Shown: positions 45,201-54,836, counted from the first letter of the stretch. The stretch is DNA of 64,000 nucleotides from Pseudomonadales bacterium (GCA_028280345.1 JANQLY010000015.1:1-64000), one strand, 5' to 3'. Translations and numbers: made by a program. The notes: generated by a model not told the origin, from the sequence alone.

Positions 45201-46313
45201 ATGAATCAGTCTACTACTGCGCGGCGCGTCTTTTTAATTACTCCTATCGTCTTTTTATTAGGAATATTGGCTTCCTGTAGCAAGGAAGAGCCAGCATCCG
45301 CTGCGCCGGGCACCAAGCCGGTAAAAACCATGCAGGTTACCGGTGGTGATAAAGCGGCTGTGCGCCAGTTTCCCGCCCGTGTTGAAGCTATCAAAACTGC
45401 TGATCTCGCCTTCCAGGTGCCGGGGCAGGTCGTAGAGATTCCGATCAAGGAAGGGCAGCCGATTGCGCAAAATGCTGTTGTGGCAAAACTTGATGCAACG
45501 GATTACGAAATTGTTCTGCGTGACAAGAAAGTGAATCTCGAGACGGCGAAGAAAAACCTTGAGCGTGGTGAAAAACTGTTGCCCGATGGTTTTATTTCAC
45601 AAAAAGATTATGACCAGTTAAAAAGTCGTTATACCAGTGCCAGGGCCGATCTGGAAGCGGCACAGCAGAATGTTGATTACACAGTGTTGCGCGCGCCATT
45701 TAATGGTGAGGTAGCAAGAAAGCTGATTGAAAACTATGAGCAGGTACAAGCTAAACAGGTGGTCTTCACAGTAACTGATCGCTCCAAACTTGAAATCAAG
45801 GTTAACCTGCCAGAACGCCTGGTGCAGCAAATCAGACCAAAAGGAGAAGGCGCATCGGCTAGAACACAGCCCCGTGTGACCGCCGTGTTTGATACCAAAC
45901 CGGAAAACCAGTATCCGGTTAAGTTTGATTCTTCTTCAGCCAAGGCGGATGAAAACACCCAGACCTTTGAAGTGACTTTTATTATGGATGCGCCTAGGGA
46001 TATCAATTTGCTGCCGGGTATGTCCGCCACCTTGTATGCGGATTTAACCGGTGTCTTAATACCCGGAGGTAGTATCTTTAATGTACCGGTACAAGCAGTT
46101 ATTAGCGATAACCAACTTGACGGTACGGTTTGGGTAGTCGCTGAGGATATGACGGTACATCCGAAGCCGGTGACAGTGGGACAGATGTTTCAGGGCATGA
46201 TTGAAGTAACGTCCGGTCTTGAGCCAGGTGATCGTATTGTGACTGCCGGCGTACCCTTCCTGGTTGAAGGTATGAAGGTAACCTTGTTGCCTGATGATGA
46301 GCAGCCACAGTAA
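45201..46313 (+). CDS. RND efflux periplasmic adaptor lipoprotein
   Basis: 370 residues from the ATG at 45201, preceded by TTGGGG; the frame runs upstream past the palindrome but has no better start. The lipobox ILASC gives Cys26. The membrane-fusion layout is present: beta-barrel and lipoyl parts (LAFQVPGQVVEIPIKEGQPI and VLRAPFNGEVARKLIENYEQV), an alpha-hairpin (LETAKKNLERGEKLLPDGF), and the membrane-proximal domain near the end. It would bridge the pump to an outer-membrane channel. No TolC-like gene is in the operon. It lies 22 bases before the pump gene. Confidence 0.93.
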   Translation: MNQSTTARRVFLITPIVFLLGILASCSKEEPASAAPGTKPVKTMQVTGGDKAAVRQFPARVEAIKTADLAFQVPGQVVEIPIKEGQPIAQNAVVAKLDATDYEIVLRDKKVNLETAKKNLERGEKLLPDGFISQKDYDQLKSRYTSARADLEAAQQNVDYTVLRAPFNGEVARKLIENYEQVQAKQVVFTVTDRSKLEIKVNLPERLVQQIRPKGEGASARTQPRVTAVFDTKPENQYPVKFDSSSAKADENTQTFEVTFIMDAPRDINLLPGMSATLYADLTGVLIPGGSIFNVPVQAVISDNQLDGTVWVVAEDMTVHPKPVTVGQMFQGMIEVTSGLEPGDRIVTAGVPFLVEGMKVTLLPDDEQPQ

Positions 46314-46335
46314 TTAATCAAACAGGAAGCGTACT

Positions 46336-49300
46336 ATGAATATCGGTGAATATTCGGTAAAGAATAAGGTTGTCTCCTGGTTGTTTGTCATCATCCTTGT
46401 GGGTGGTGGTATCACGGGCTTTGACAAGATGGGCAAGCTGGAAGATCCGGCTTTTACAATTAAAGACGCCAAGATCATTACTTATTATCCGGGTGCTTCT
46501 GCGATACAGGTGCAGGAAGAAGTTGCTTACCACATCGAAGATGCCTTGCAGTTATTACCGCAAATCAAGGAAATTGATAAAAGTATTGCCCGTCCTGGTG
46601 TGTCAGATATTACGGTCTCGTTTCAGGATAAATATCGTGCTGAAGATTTTCCAAATATCTTTGATGAACTGCGGCGCAAAATCCAGGATATGAAACACAA
46701 TCTTCCACCCGGAGCGATGGATCCGATTGTGGTGGATGACTTTGGTGATGTGTACGGAGTTTATTTATCAATTACCGGTGATGGTTATAGCTATCGCGAC
46801 CTGGAAGACTTTACTGAACAAATGAAACGACAGCTGGTGCTGGTTGATGGCGTTAGTAAGGTGGTTGTTGGTGGTATTCAGGAAGAAGTGGTTTATGTAG
46901 AAATCTCCCGTGCCAAACTCGGTGAACTTGGCCTGTCTTTATCACATATTGTTGATACGCTGGCGACACAGAATACCGTGGTGCAGGCGGGCCATGTTGA
47001 AGTGGATGGTGAATACATCCGCATTAGCCCTACGGGTGAATTTACTTCGGTTAAACAAATGGAAGACTTGTTGATCAGTTCCGAAGATAAAAAACTAATC
47101 TTCCTTAAGGATATTGCTGAAGTTAAACGTGCCTACAAGGAAGTGCCGAGCAAGATGGTCTTTAGTAATGGCAAGCCGGCACTGACAATGGGGATTTCCA
47201 TGCAGTCCGGGCGCAATGTGCTTGAAGTTGGCGCAAAATTAAAACAGCGCATGGATGAGCTGCAGTCCACCATTCCGATTGGCCTGGAGTGGCACCAAAT
47301 TTATAATCAACCGGTTGAAGTTGATAAGTCCATCAGTGGTTTTATTATCAGTGTAGTGCAGGCATTGGTTATCGTGATTATTGTACTGCTGTTTTTTATG
47401 GGCTTGCGTACCGGTTTGATTATTGGTGCGGTACTGTTGATTACAGTAGCCGGGACACTGTGGATCATGGAAATGTTTGCTATTGAGCTGCAGCGGATTT
47501 CCCTCGGCGCGCTGATTATCGCGTTAGGAATGCTCGTGGATAATGCGATTGTTATTGCCGAAGGTATGCTGGTGCGAATTCAGAAAGGTGAAGACCCGGT
47601 AAAAGCCGCCGGGGAAACGGTGAGTAAAAGTATCTGGCCGTTACTCGGTGGCACGATCATCGGTATTCTTGCTTTCTCTGCGATTGGCTTATCCCAGGAT
47701 TCTACGGGTGAATTTGCCGGTTCACTGTTTTACGTTATTCTGATTTCGTTAATGCTAAGCTGGTTTACTGCAATCAGTACGACGCCAATGTTGTGCGCTA
47801 TGTTGCTAAAACCGTCAAAAGACGATGATGTTGACCCCTATGGTGGTAAGTTGTTTCAAATGTACCGCAACTTTGTTGGTCTTGCCGTACGACAACGCTG
47901 GGTTACGTTAATGATCGTTGTGGGCGTGTTCGTGTCAGCGCTGATTGGTTTTGGTTTCGTGAAGAAGAGCTTTTTCCCGAGCTCCAACACGCCGATGTTC
48001 TTTGTCGATATCTGGGAGATACAGGGAACAGATATTCGCAAAACCGCTGAAGATACTCTACAGGTTAGTGAGTTTTTGCGTGAGCAGCCAGGCGTGGTTG
48101 CAACACACTCTTTTGTTGGAGGGCCGCCGGATCGTTTTACGCTGGTTTATACTCCCGCAGATGCTTCAGCGGTTTATTCGCAGATTATTGTGAAAACCGA
48201 GACGCTACAGGATATTCCACAAATCTGGGAAAATGTGGAAGCCTATATGAAAGAAAACCTTGCCCATACCGATCCGCTGATTAAATCGCTGCGTATCGGC
48301 CCTGGTCGGGATAGCAAGATTGAGGCGCGCTTCCATGGCCCTGACCCGACGGTGTTGCGGAATCTCTCCGCGAAAGCTGAGGCGATTTTGCGCGCTGACC
48401 CTGAGTCAAAAGAAGTGCGCAATGACTGGCGCTCCCCGGAAAAACTGATTCAGCCGGTATTTAATGAAAAAGTGGCGCGCACCTTGGGTATCAGCCGTGA
48501 AGAACTTGCCGATGCATTGAATGTGGCATTTGAGGGTAAGCAGGTGGGTATGTATCGTGAAGGTATTCGCCTGTTGCCGATTTATGCGCGCTCGCCCGAT
48601 GAGGAGCGCAAGGAAGTGGGTAATATCGAAGATATCCAGGTGTGGAGTCCGGTACTGAATACAGCGATTCCGGTTTCTCAGGTGGTCGAGCGTTTTGATA
48701 CGGTTTGGGAAAACACCGTAGTGCGCAGCCGCGATCGTATGTTAACGATTATTGCATCGGCGAACCCCACTGTTGAACTGGCCACACCGTTGTTTGATCG
48801 TGTGCGGCCAAAAATCGAAGCGATTGAACTACCACCGGGCTATTCTTTCAGTTGGGGTGGTGAATACGAAGACTCTAAAAATGCCAACGAAGCTTTGGCA
48901 AAGTCGTTACCAATGGGTTTTCTTATGATGATTATCACCAGTATTTTGCTGTTTGGTAAGTTGCGTCAGCCCTTGATTATCTGGCTCACAGTGCCACTGG
49001 CCATTATCGGGATTACGGCGGGTTTGCTTGGTTTCCGCGGCGCATTTGATTTTATGGCGGTGCTCGGTGCGTTAAGCTTGATTGGCCTGCTGATTAAAAA
49101 TGCGATTGTATTGATTGAGGAAATTGATCAGCAGATCGATAGTGGTAAGGAAGCCTATACGGCAATACTGGATTCGGCGGTCAGTCGTATGCGACCGGTA
49201 ATGATGGCGGCTACAACTACCATACTCGGTATGATTCCGCTGTTGCCCGATGTGTTCTTTGTCAATATGTCGATTACGATTATGGGTGGACTGGCATTTG

Positions 49301-49371
49301 CGACGGTGCTGACGTTGATTGTAGTGCCTGTTCTCTACGCTGTTTTCTTCAAGGTACCGAACCCCAAATAG
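46336..49371 (+). CDS. RND efflux permease, HAE1 family
   Basis: 1011 residues with the twelve-helix RND topology: helix 1 at about residues 12-30, two large periplasmic loops (about 35-330 and 555-845) and helices between them. The proton-relay Asp lies in LGMLVDNAIVIAEGML in helix 4. The N terminus MNIGEYSVKNKVVSWLFVI places it with the shorter, YdgH/HAE1-like pumps of gammaproteobacteria and away from AcrB. It exports small hydrophobic compounds, powered by protons. With the lipoprotein adaptor it forms a two-gene unit; the substrate is unknown. Confidence 0.94.
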   Translation: MNIGEYSVKNKVVSWLFVIILVGGGITGFDKMGKLEDPAFTIKDAKIITYYPGASAIQVQEEVAYHIEDALQLLPQIKEIDKSIARPGVSDITVSFQDKYRAEDFPNIFDELRRKIQDMKHNLPPGAMDPIVVDDFGDVYGVYLSITGDGYSYRDLEDFTEQMKRQLVLVDGVSKVVVGGIQEEVVYVEISRAKLGELGLSLSHIVDTLATQNTVVQAGHVEVDGEYIRISPTGEFTSVKQMEDLLISSEDKKLIFLKDIAEVKRAYKEVPSKMVFSNGKPALTMGISMQSGRNVLEVGAKLKQRMDELQSTIPIGLEWHQIYNQPVEVDKSISGFIISVVQALVIVIIVLLFFMGLRTGLIIGAVLLITVAGTLWIMEMFAIELQRISLGALIIALGMLVDNAIVIAEGMLVRIQKGEDPVKAAGETVSKSIWPLLGGTIIGILAFSAIGLSQDSTGEFAGSLFYVILISLMLSWFTAISTTPMLCAMLLKPSKDDDVDPYGGKLFQMYRNFVGLAVRQRWVTLMIVVGVFVSALIGFGFVKKSFFPSSNTPMFFVDIWEIQGTDIRKTAEDTLQVSEFLREQPGVVATHSFVGGPPDRFTLVYTPADASAVYSQIIVKTETLQDIPQIWENVEAYMKENLAHTDPLIKSLRIGPGRDSKIEARFHGPDPTVLRNLSAKAEAILRADPESKEVRNDWRSPEKLIQPVFNEKVARTLGISREELADALNVAFEGKQVGMYREGIRLLPIYARSPDEERKEVGNIEDIQVWSPVLNTAIPVSQVVERFDTVWENTVVRSRDRMLTIIASANPTVELATPLFDRVRPKIEAIELPPGYSFSWGGEYEDSKNANEALAKSLPMGFLMMIITSILLFGKLRQPLIIWLTVPLAIIGITAGLLGFRGAFDFMAVLGALSLIGLLIKNAIVLIEEIDQQIDSGKEAYTAILDSAVSRMRPVMMAATTTILGMIPLLPDVFFVNMSITIMGGLAFATVLTLIVVPVLYAVFFKVPNPK

Positions 49372-49398
49372 GATCCACCCGGTTGTTTGGTGCAGTGA

Positions 49399-50283
49399 TT
49401 ATTGGTGAAAGTGCCTGAAAACCTCAAGCACAGCAGTCGGGTCTTCAATATGCGGGTAATGACCTAGTCCGGATAGTTCTGTGATATCACCCTCGGGAAA
49501 TAGCTCCCGATAGCGCGTTAGCAGTGAGCGCCCGGAGATCGGGTCTTCCGGACCAACCGCCAGCTTCAGAGGAATGTCAGTCTGTTGCATCGCTTCAAGC
49601 CAGCGTCGGCGCAGCAGTCGCCGCTCGCGCATATAGCCCATCAGTTTCGGCAAACGCAAACGGCCCTGTTGCAAATTCATCAGATACCAAAAACCCTGCC
49701 AGTCATCATCACCTGGGGCAGTGTTCGGGCCAAAGATCTTGTTAAAGCCCGCGCGAGTGGTTTCTTCAGTGGCCAATTTCATCATTAGATAGCCGAGTGG
49801 TGTGGCGAGCAGTTTCTGGCTAAGCAGCGCTTTGTGCGATTCCGGGAACAGGCCACCGTTCAAAAAACAGATACTCTCCAGCGTATAGCCTTCAAGCATA
49901 AATTTCTGCAATACAAAACGTGCCAGCAACTCCTGGGCCACGGAATCACCGTAATCGTGGGCAAGGATATGGCAGTGGCTAATTGAGAGTTTGTCCAGTA
50001 AATGCTCATGCAGGCTGGCCTGTTCAAGCAAGCTGTAAAAAAAACGTTTTGGTTTGTCGCTAAAACCGAGGCCGATCATATCCAGCGCGATCACTCGATA
50101 ATCGCTGATTAGCGATGGCCACAGTTTGTGCCAGTCCCAGCTGGAGGTGGGTAAACCGTGAATACAGAGCAATACAGGCTTGTTGTCAGCGACTTCCGGA
50201 GCGCTGTCGATATAGAAAATACTCAGCCCTTTATAATCGAGCCACGCACCGTGTTCTCGCCATTCAGTAGGGGTCATTTGCAA
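49399..50283 (-). CDS. Alpha/beta hydrolase like animal MEST/PEG1
   Basis: 294 residues (an inner ATG at 50277 is also possible). The oxyanion region is LLCIHGLPTSSWDWHKLWP. The nucleophile elbow reads LAHDYGDSVAQELL, with Asp110 in the place of the usual Ser, as in haloalkane dehalogenases and in MEST. LDMIGLGFSDKPKRFFYSLLEQASL, ICFLNGGLFPESHKALLSQK, the FGPNTAPGDDD stretch and RRRWLEAM also line up with MEST from memory. The likely His is in LGHYPHIEDP. Reaction unknown; hydrolysis of an ester, epoxide or halide is possible. It stands alone on the minus strand, convergent with the pump. Confidence 0.85.
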   Translation of the reverse strand: MQMTPTEWREHGAWLDYKGLSIFYIDSAPEVADNKPVLLCIHGLPTSSWDWHKLWPSLISDYRVIALDMIGLGFSDKPKRFFYSLLEQASLHEHLLDKLSISHCHILAHDYGDSVAQELLARFVLQKFMLEGYTLESICFLNGGLFPESHKALLSQKLLATPLGYLMMKLATEETTRAGFNKIFGPNTAPGDDDWQGFWYLMNLQQGRLRLPKLMGYMRERRLLRRRWLEAMQQTDIPLKLAVGPEDPISGRSLLTRYRELFPEGDITELSGLGHYPHIEDPTAVLEVFRHFHQ

Positions 50284-50367
50284 TGATCATATTCGCTGAA
50301 ATGCAGTTGAGGCAGTGTAGCGAATAATCTGCGGGAGAAACAACAAAAGAAACAGCAGACAGAAAGC

Positions 50368-50393
50368 AAAAAGCCGGCTTATGCCGGCTTTTT
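50368..50393. terminator. Bidirectional intrinsic terminator
   Basis: AAAAAGCCGGC and GCCGGCTTTTT form a perfect 11-bp stem around TTAT. The symmetric A and T tracts let it act in both directions. On the minus strand it ends the coiled-coil gene 34 bases after its stop. Confidence 0.9.
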
Positions 50394-50427
50394 ATGGAGT
50401 TTCTGGAAACTCTTGCGGTGCGACTAT

Positions 50428-50979
50428 CTAGGCCGCATCTTCCTGCGGAGCTACGTCGTTTTCGCTATTTTCTTCAGCAGGCTTCAGTTTTTCAAGTTCC
50501 GCTTTCAGACTTTCGTTTTCCTGCTTGAGGCGGAAATTTTCGTTTTTGGTTTCCTTGTTGGTCTTGTTCAGAAGTTCATTGGCTTTGGTCTGCTCCTGAA
50601 GTTTTTTCTTGGTGTCAACAAGGTTCTTTTTCACCTTGGCGGCGTCAAACTGTTTGAGGTCCTTGACTTCAGACTTGAGACTGCCAGCTTCTTTTTGCAG
50701 CTCTTTTGCGCGAGCCTTGTGCTTATCCGCCTCGGTCTGGGCTTTTTCTGCGCGATTGCCCAGCTCGCGATTGGCTTGCTCAAGGCGCTTGAATTCATTG
50801 GCATTTACCGACATGTCGGAAATAGTGGCCAGCTGTTTTGCAACAGTCGCTTCGAGTTCTTCAATTTTTTTGCTAAGTGCTGCGGCCTTTTCGGCTTCGA
50901 TTTGGAGTTTTTCTTCGTATTGGGTTTTCAGATCATTTTCGATACTAATCAGAGCTTCGAGTCTTTCAACGGCTGTCAT
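50428..50979 (-). CDS. Coiled-coil protein of unknown function
   Basis: 183 residues, almost entirely charged helix with heptad spacing from about residue 10 to 160 (LEALISIENDLKTQYEEKL, ELGNRAEKAQTEADKHKARA, KKLQEQTKANELLNKTNKET). The tail is acidic (PAEENSENDVAPQEDAA). No membrane segment or signal is seen, so it should be cytoplasmic, perhaps a structural or cell-division accessory protein. It has its own terminator. The 175-base gap to the desaturase gene on its right holds nothing I can identify. Confidence 0.75.
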   Translation of the reverse strand: MTAVERLEALISIENDLKTQYEEKLQIEAEKAAALSKKIEELEATVAKQLATISDMSVNANEFKRLEQANRELGNRAEKAQTEADKHKARAKELQKEAGSLKSEVKDLKQFDAAKVKKNLVDTKKKLQEQTKANELLNKTNKETKNENFRLKQENESLKAELEKLKPAEENSENDVAPQEDAA

Positions 50980-51154
50980 AGACTGGATTACCTTTAATTT
51001 GTTGGTTGGTCAGAAATGAGAAACGGGCTAACAATGTATTCAGAAAGTGTTCACCCAGGCACAGCTTCTGTGCGGCGGCAATTTTACCAGGCATGTCCCG
51101 GAAGTCAATTGCGGGGCTGCCGAATTGAGGATAACCGCAATAATTTCTGCCAAT

Positions 51155-52432
51155 TCAGGATTTAATAGCGTAGTCCTTGCTGTGGGGAGGTACGTAATTG
51201 GATGGTCCGAACAGAATTTTGCAGCGTGTTAAGCCATCTTTGTTCATACGAAGCTCGTAGATAAGCTGGGCAAAGCCCGAGAGCGCGAGTCTGACAGGGT
51301 TCTGATGCAGGGTAGGGGAGCCGATAAGTCCGACGGCGGGCTTTTTCTCACGCACCGGGGCAAACGTACCAAACAGCTTGTCCCACAAGAAGAAAAAGCC
51401 GCCGCCGAGATTAATCATATTAACCTTGCGATTCTGGCCCTTGCCCCGACCGCCGAGGATGACCGCATCCTCTTCTTCGGCCGAATGGTGCATATAGTGG
51501 TAGATACCGCTGCCAAAGACCATACTGCCAAATTTGATCAGGCGGTTATTTTTCACTTTGTCGTAAAACACATCGGAATGACCAAAGATTTCGGTGAACA
51601 TCAGGATACTGTTGAGTACAAATATTTCCAGATACAGAGGTTCTGCATGGAACAGTTTGGTGATAGCTGCAAATATGAAGGTATAGGGTAAAAAGAACAG
51701 AATAAACAATGGAAAAGCAAAAAATACTGCGGCCGTAGACATCTGGCAGAGGTTCGGCGACATATGATGGTGGCGGTGGAATAACAGCCAAAACACACGG
51801 GACTCATGGCCCAGACGGTGTAGCCAGTAGTGGACAAGTCCGGCCATCATAAATACACACAGTACAGCGGCAATCGCCGGCATCTCGACGAGGGTGGGTA
51901 TATGCATCATCACCCATTGATGAGCAGTCTGGATCAGGTTGGCCATTAACAGCCAGCCATCACTGAAATCGTAACCGACGAGTACAAACCCGAGCCCGAT
52001 AAGCCCGAGAAATAGCGGGATAGACAGTGCGCCAACGGTGTTGATAAGCATAAACAGCGGGATGATCTGGATGGGAAATTTTTTGCCGAAGGTTTTTTCG
52101 TAGCCGAAGTAACTCCAGAACATTACGCCGGCACGGAAGGCGACCAGAAAAATCAGGTAGAGACCAAACAGTGTGGCATACCAGCGGTTTGGTCCGGAAA
52201 GCTGATCAAACACGAGGGCTTTAAGTGGTTCAGTGGATGGGTCATCACCGAGTCCGGGCCCGAGATACACGAGGTTGTGCCATAGGAAGGTGAACTGATA
52301 GCTAAATAGCAATACAAAAAACACCGCAAACACATTGACCAGCCAACGGTACTTTTCCGAAATACCCGTCATCTCCTTTTCCCAGAGAATCGCGAGTAGC
52401 TTGCTGCCGCCTGTGGTGGTTGAGTCTGACAT
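51155..52432 (-). CDS. Sterol desaturase / fatty acid hydroxylase family protein 1
   Basis: 425 residues. A membrane di-iron oxygenase with five or six hydrophobic helices. Histidine boxes are HYWLHRLGHE, FHRHHHMSPN and YHYMHHSAEEE near residues 210-320. The C-terminal extension TLHQNPVRLALSGFAQLIYEL ending in HSKDYAIKS is shared with the 53478 gene. Family members hydroxylate or desaturate sterols, carotenoids or fatty acids with electrons from a reductase. It is the last gene of a three-gene operon, 75 bases after the second. Confidence 0.88.
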   Translation of the reverse strand: MSDSTTTGGSKLLAILWEKEMTGISEKYRWLVNVFAVFFVLLFSYQFTFLWHNLVYLGPGLGDDPSTEPLKALVFDQLSGPNRWYATLFGLYLIFLVAFRAGVMFWSYFGYEKTFGKKFPIQIIPLFMLINTVGALSIPLFLGLIGLGFVLVGYDFSDGWLLMANLIQTAHQWVMMHIPTLVEMPAIAAVLCVFMMAGLVHYWLHRLGHESRVFWLLFHRHHHMSPNLCQMSTAAVFFAFPLFILFFLPYTFIFAAITKLFHAEPLYLEIFVLNSILMFTEIFGHSDVFYDKVKNNRLIKFGSMVFGSGIYHYMHHSAEEEDAVILGGRGKGQNRKVNMINLGGGFFFLWDKLFGTFAPVREKKPAVGLIGSPTLHQNPVRLALSGFAQLIYELRMNKDGLTRCKILFGPSNYVPPHSKDYAIKS

Positions 52433-52507
52433 GATTGAATACAGTTTAAATCTTTGCTTTTCCAGTCCCGGTTTTTACAGTCTATGCGAGATATTACAGC
52501 GGTCGCA

Positions 52508-53485
52508 TTACGCAGTTCCCGTTGAATTATCTCTGTGGCTTGTGCCCTTATCGATGCCAAGCCAGTATTTAAAGGGCGAGAGAAACTGTAGCCAGTAAGA
52601 TTTCCAGATGGAGTGCTCGCGCTGCCAGCGAGGAATATTTTCATGGGAATATAGACCAAGCTTGTCCGGACCGCGGGTGTGGGGAAGATAGAGTGTGCCA
52701 AAAATTAAATCCCAGATGACGGTTGGGCCCGAATAGTTACTGTTGGCCTCGCGAATGTCCTGGGAGTGGTGAAAGCGATGGTGATCCTGGGTGTAGAGAA
52801 TATAGTTAAACCACTTTGTGTTATAGCGTGCATTGCTGTGCACGATAAAACCGACAGCGCTGTTGTAAAGCATATACAACAAGAACACTTCATGGCTGAC
52901 CCCGAGAGGAATTAGCACAATCAAACGCGGCCCGGAGTTTAAAAAATGCTCCAGCATATGCATCTTTGCTGCGGCGGACCAGTTGAGTTCTTCAAGGGAG
53001 TGATGAATTTTGTGCAGCGCCCAACCCTGATGCCACTCGTGCAAACAGCGGTGTGTCCAGTAGTTAAAAAAGTCTGTGAGTAGGAAAATTACGACCAATT
53101 GCGGAAACCAGTGCCAGTGGTGGGGCCAGAAATCGACGCCGAGGGTTGAGCGATCCAGGAGCAGACCAAATAGCGCAATGAACAGAGCGGTTAAAACGAC
53201 TTTGACAATAAACTCCTGAAAGATAAACGAGGTAGTCATATAAAGCACGTTAAGTCGGGTATTCTTAAAACTTTGTTCGGAGGATTTTGCACGCCACTCT
53301 GCGCGAAATGGCAGGGTTTGCTCGAACAAAATAACGAGGGCCAACATCAATGTGGTTGCACTCATGGAAGCGAGAAAAAGATTGCCGTCGCTGTGGTGAA
53401 ACACGAGCCAGCCAAGCGCCGGGCAAGCAAAGGCAATTAACGGGTAGGTAAATAAAGCAGCGATATCGCCAACGGACTTAGGCAT
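52508..53485 (-). CDS. Sterol desaturase family protein 2
   Basis: 325 residues. The boxes are FNYWTHRCLHEWHQGWALHK, KIHHSLEELNWS and TQDHHRFHHSQD, the full set of eight or more His ligands for a di-iron site. Four hydrophobic stretches surround them. It lacks the C-terminal extension of its two neighbours and belongs to a different subgroup, closer to plain sterol desaturases with a short tail. It overlaps the 53478 gene by 8 bases, so the two are cotranslated. The substrate is not known. Confidence 0.88.
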   Translation of the reverse strand: MPKSVGDIAALFTYPLIAFACPALGWLVFHHSDGNLFLASMSATTLMLALVILFEQTLPFRAEWRAKSSEQSFKNTRLNVLYMTTSFIFQEFIVKVVLTALFIALFGLLLDRSTLGVDFWPHHWHWFPQLVVIFLLTDFFNYWTHRCLHEWHQGWALHKIHHSLEELNWSAAAKMHMLEHFLNSGPRLIVLIPLGVSHEVFLLYMLYNSAVGFIVHSNARYNTKWFNYILYTQDHHRFHHSQDIREANSNYSGPTVIWDLIFGTLYLPHTRGPDKLGLYSHENIPRWQREHSIWKSYWLQFLSPFKYWLGIDKGTSHRDNSTGTA

Positions 53486-54740
53486 GACTTATACCTCTGG
53501 TAACAGTAGTGGTTTCAGGGACCGGGTCGGAGGGGCTATCTGCAATAGCGAAATCCTTTGTCACGGGTGGATTCCAGTCGGTGCCGGCAAACAAAATCTT
53601 CCAGCGTGTTGCAAAACCCCGGTTGTGTCTGAGTTCGTAATAGAGTTGCCACATCCCTGACAGAGCGAGTCGTACCGGGTTACTGTGCAGGGGCGGGGAG
53701 CCGGTTAAACCCACAGGGGGTTTCTCCCGGCTTGGTGGTACGTAGGTGCCAAACACACGATCCCAGAAGAAAAACAATGTGCCCGCGAGGTTAATTGCTT
53801 CGTGGCCGGGCAGTGCAGAGTGGTGCATATAGTGGTAATTACCCGTGCCGGTAAGGCTGGCGAAAAACATGCGCAAGCGGCTTTTGCCAAACCACTCATA
53901 AAAAGCACTGTTGTGCGACCAGGGGGCAAAGCACTGGGTGAGTAAACGCAGCAGCAGGGCTTCGAGAATCATGGTTTCTGGACCAAACAGTTTGGCGAGT
54001 ACACCGACAATGATCTGGAAAGGAACGGCAAAAATCAGGAACAGTGGTGCAGCGACAAATACCGGCTGTGTTGTCGGATGGGTCAGGGCCGGAGACATAT
54101 GGTGTGGGCGGTGCCAGAGCAACCACCACAGACGCTGGGTATGGCCGAGGCGGTGAAACCAATAGAAAAACAGATCAATAATTAACAGCGTTACCAGCAG
54201 AGGGAGTGGGTAGGGCAGTTCAATCAGCGTGGGTACCTTGGCGACGATGCCCTCACTAAAGGCTGTCATGGTGCGTACAAGATCGCCACCGATGTCGTAG
54301 TTTTGTACGAACAACCAGCTTAGCAGGCCGCATATCACCAGTATCAAGATAAGAAATAACACGTTAACAGCATTAAGCAGAAATAGCGTAAAGAATAAAC
54401 GCAGCGGGTAGGGTTCACCGCGGTGCTTTTCGTAATCGACAAAGCCCCGGTAGGTAACAAGCGCATTGATCAGCAGGCACAGCACAAGCCCGGGTGCAAA
54501 AATGCCGAGAAAGAAAAAGCGCTGCTCATTAATCAGCGGAGTGAGTGTTTGTATCGCAAGCTCTATATTGCTTTGGCCACTATCCACAAGGCCGGGGCCC
54601 AGCATGATGTTGTGATTGAACAGCGCATTAAATGCCACGCCGAAGGCAAAATTGACGGAGAAAAAAGCTACCAGTAGAGCTACCCAGCGCCGCCAGGATT
54701 CCGGCGGGGAGGGGAGTTGGGCATCAAGCCATCGTTTCAT
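53478..54740 (-). CDS. Sterol desaturase family protein 3
   Basis: 420 residues, the first gene of the operon. Boxes: FFYWFHRLGHTQRLWWLLWH, WHRPHHMSPALTH and NYHYMHHSALPGHE. It is a paralog of the 51155 gene; the tails PLHSNPVRLALSGMWQLYYEL and TLHQNPVRLALSGFAQLIYEL line up. About six hydrophobic helices are predicted. It faces a TetR regulator across 96 bases that contain repeated palindromes, so expression is probably controlled by a lipid or terpenoid ligand. An adjacent reductase or ferredoxin is missing. Confidence 0.88.
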   Translation of the reverse strand: MKRWLDAQLPSPPESWRRWVALLVAFFSVNFAFGVAFNALFNHNIMLGPGLVDSGQSNIELAIQTLTPLINEQRFFFLGIFAPGLVLCLLINALVTYRGFVDYEKHRGEPYPLRLFFTLFLLNAVNVLFLILILVICGLLSWLFVQNYDIGGDLVRTMTAFSEGIVAKVPTLIELPYPLPLLVTLLIIDLFFYWFHRLGHTQRLWWLLWHRPHHMSPALTHPTTQPVFVAAPLFLIFAVPFQIIVGVLAKLFGPETMILEALLLRLLTQCFAPWSHNSAFYEWFGKSRLRMFFASLTGTGNYHYMHHSALPGHEAINLAGTLFFFWDRVFGTYVPPSREKPPVGLTGSPPLHSNPVRLALSGMWQLYYELRHNRGFATRWKILFAGTDWNPPVTKDFAIADSPSDPVPETTTVTRGISHA

Positions 54741-54788
54741 AGATTTATTGCCAATTTGTCTGTGATGATTGAATTGTAGGGATGGTTA

Positions 54789-54814
54789 TTGCATAATGCA
54801 AGACATCACTTGCA
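54789..54814. promoter_or_regulatory. TetR operator with three half-sites
   Basis: TTGCAT-A-ATGCAA (54789-54801) is a perfect 6-1-6 palindrome. It overlaps TGCAAG (54797-54802), which pairs with CTTGCA (54809-54814) across ACATCA. Three copies of the same half-site thus lie within 26 bases, 23 bases before the TetR start and about 50 bases before the divergent desaturase start. This fits control of both directions by the adjacent regulator. Confidence 0.72.
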
Positions 54815-54836
54815 TATTAAATATACGTAGGTAACC

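Noticed and set aside
50413..50997. Phe-rich plus-strand frame of 194 codons
   Set aside because: Mirror of the coiled-coil gene: Lys and Glu codons read backwards give Phe, Leu and Ser. No start signal or family pattern.
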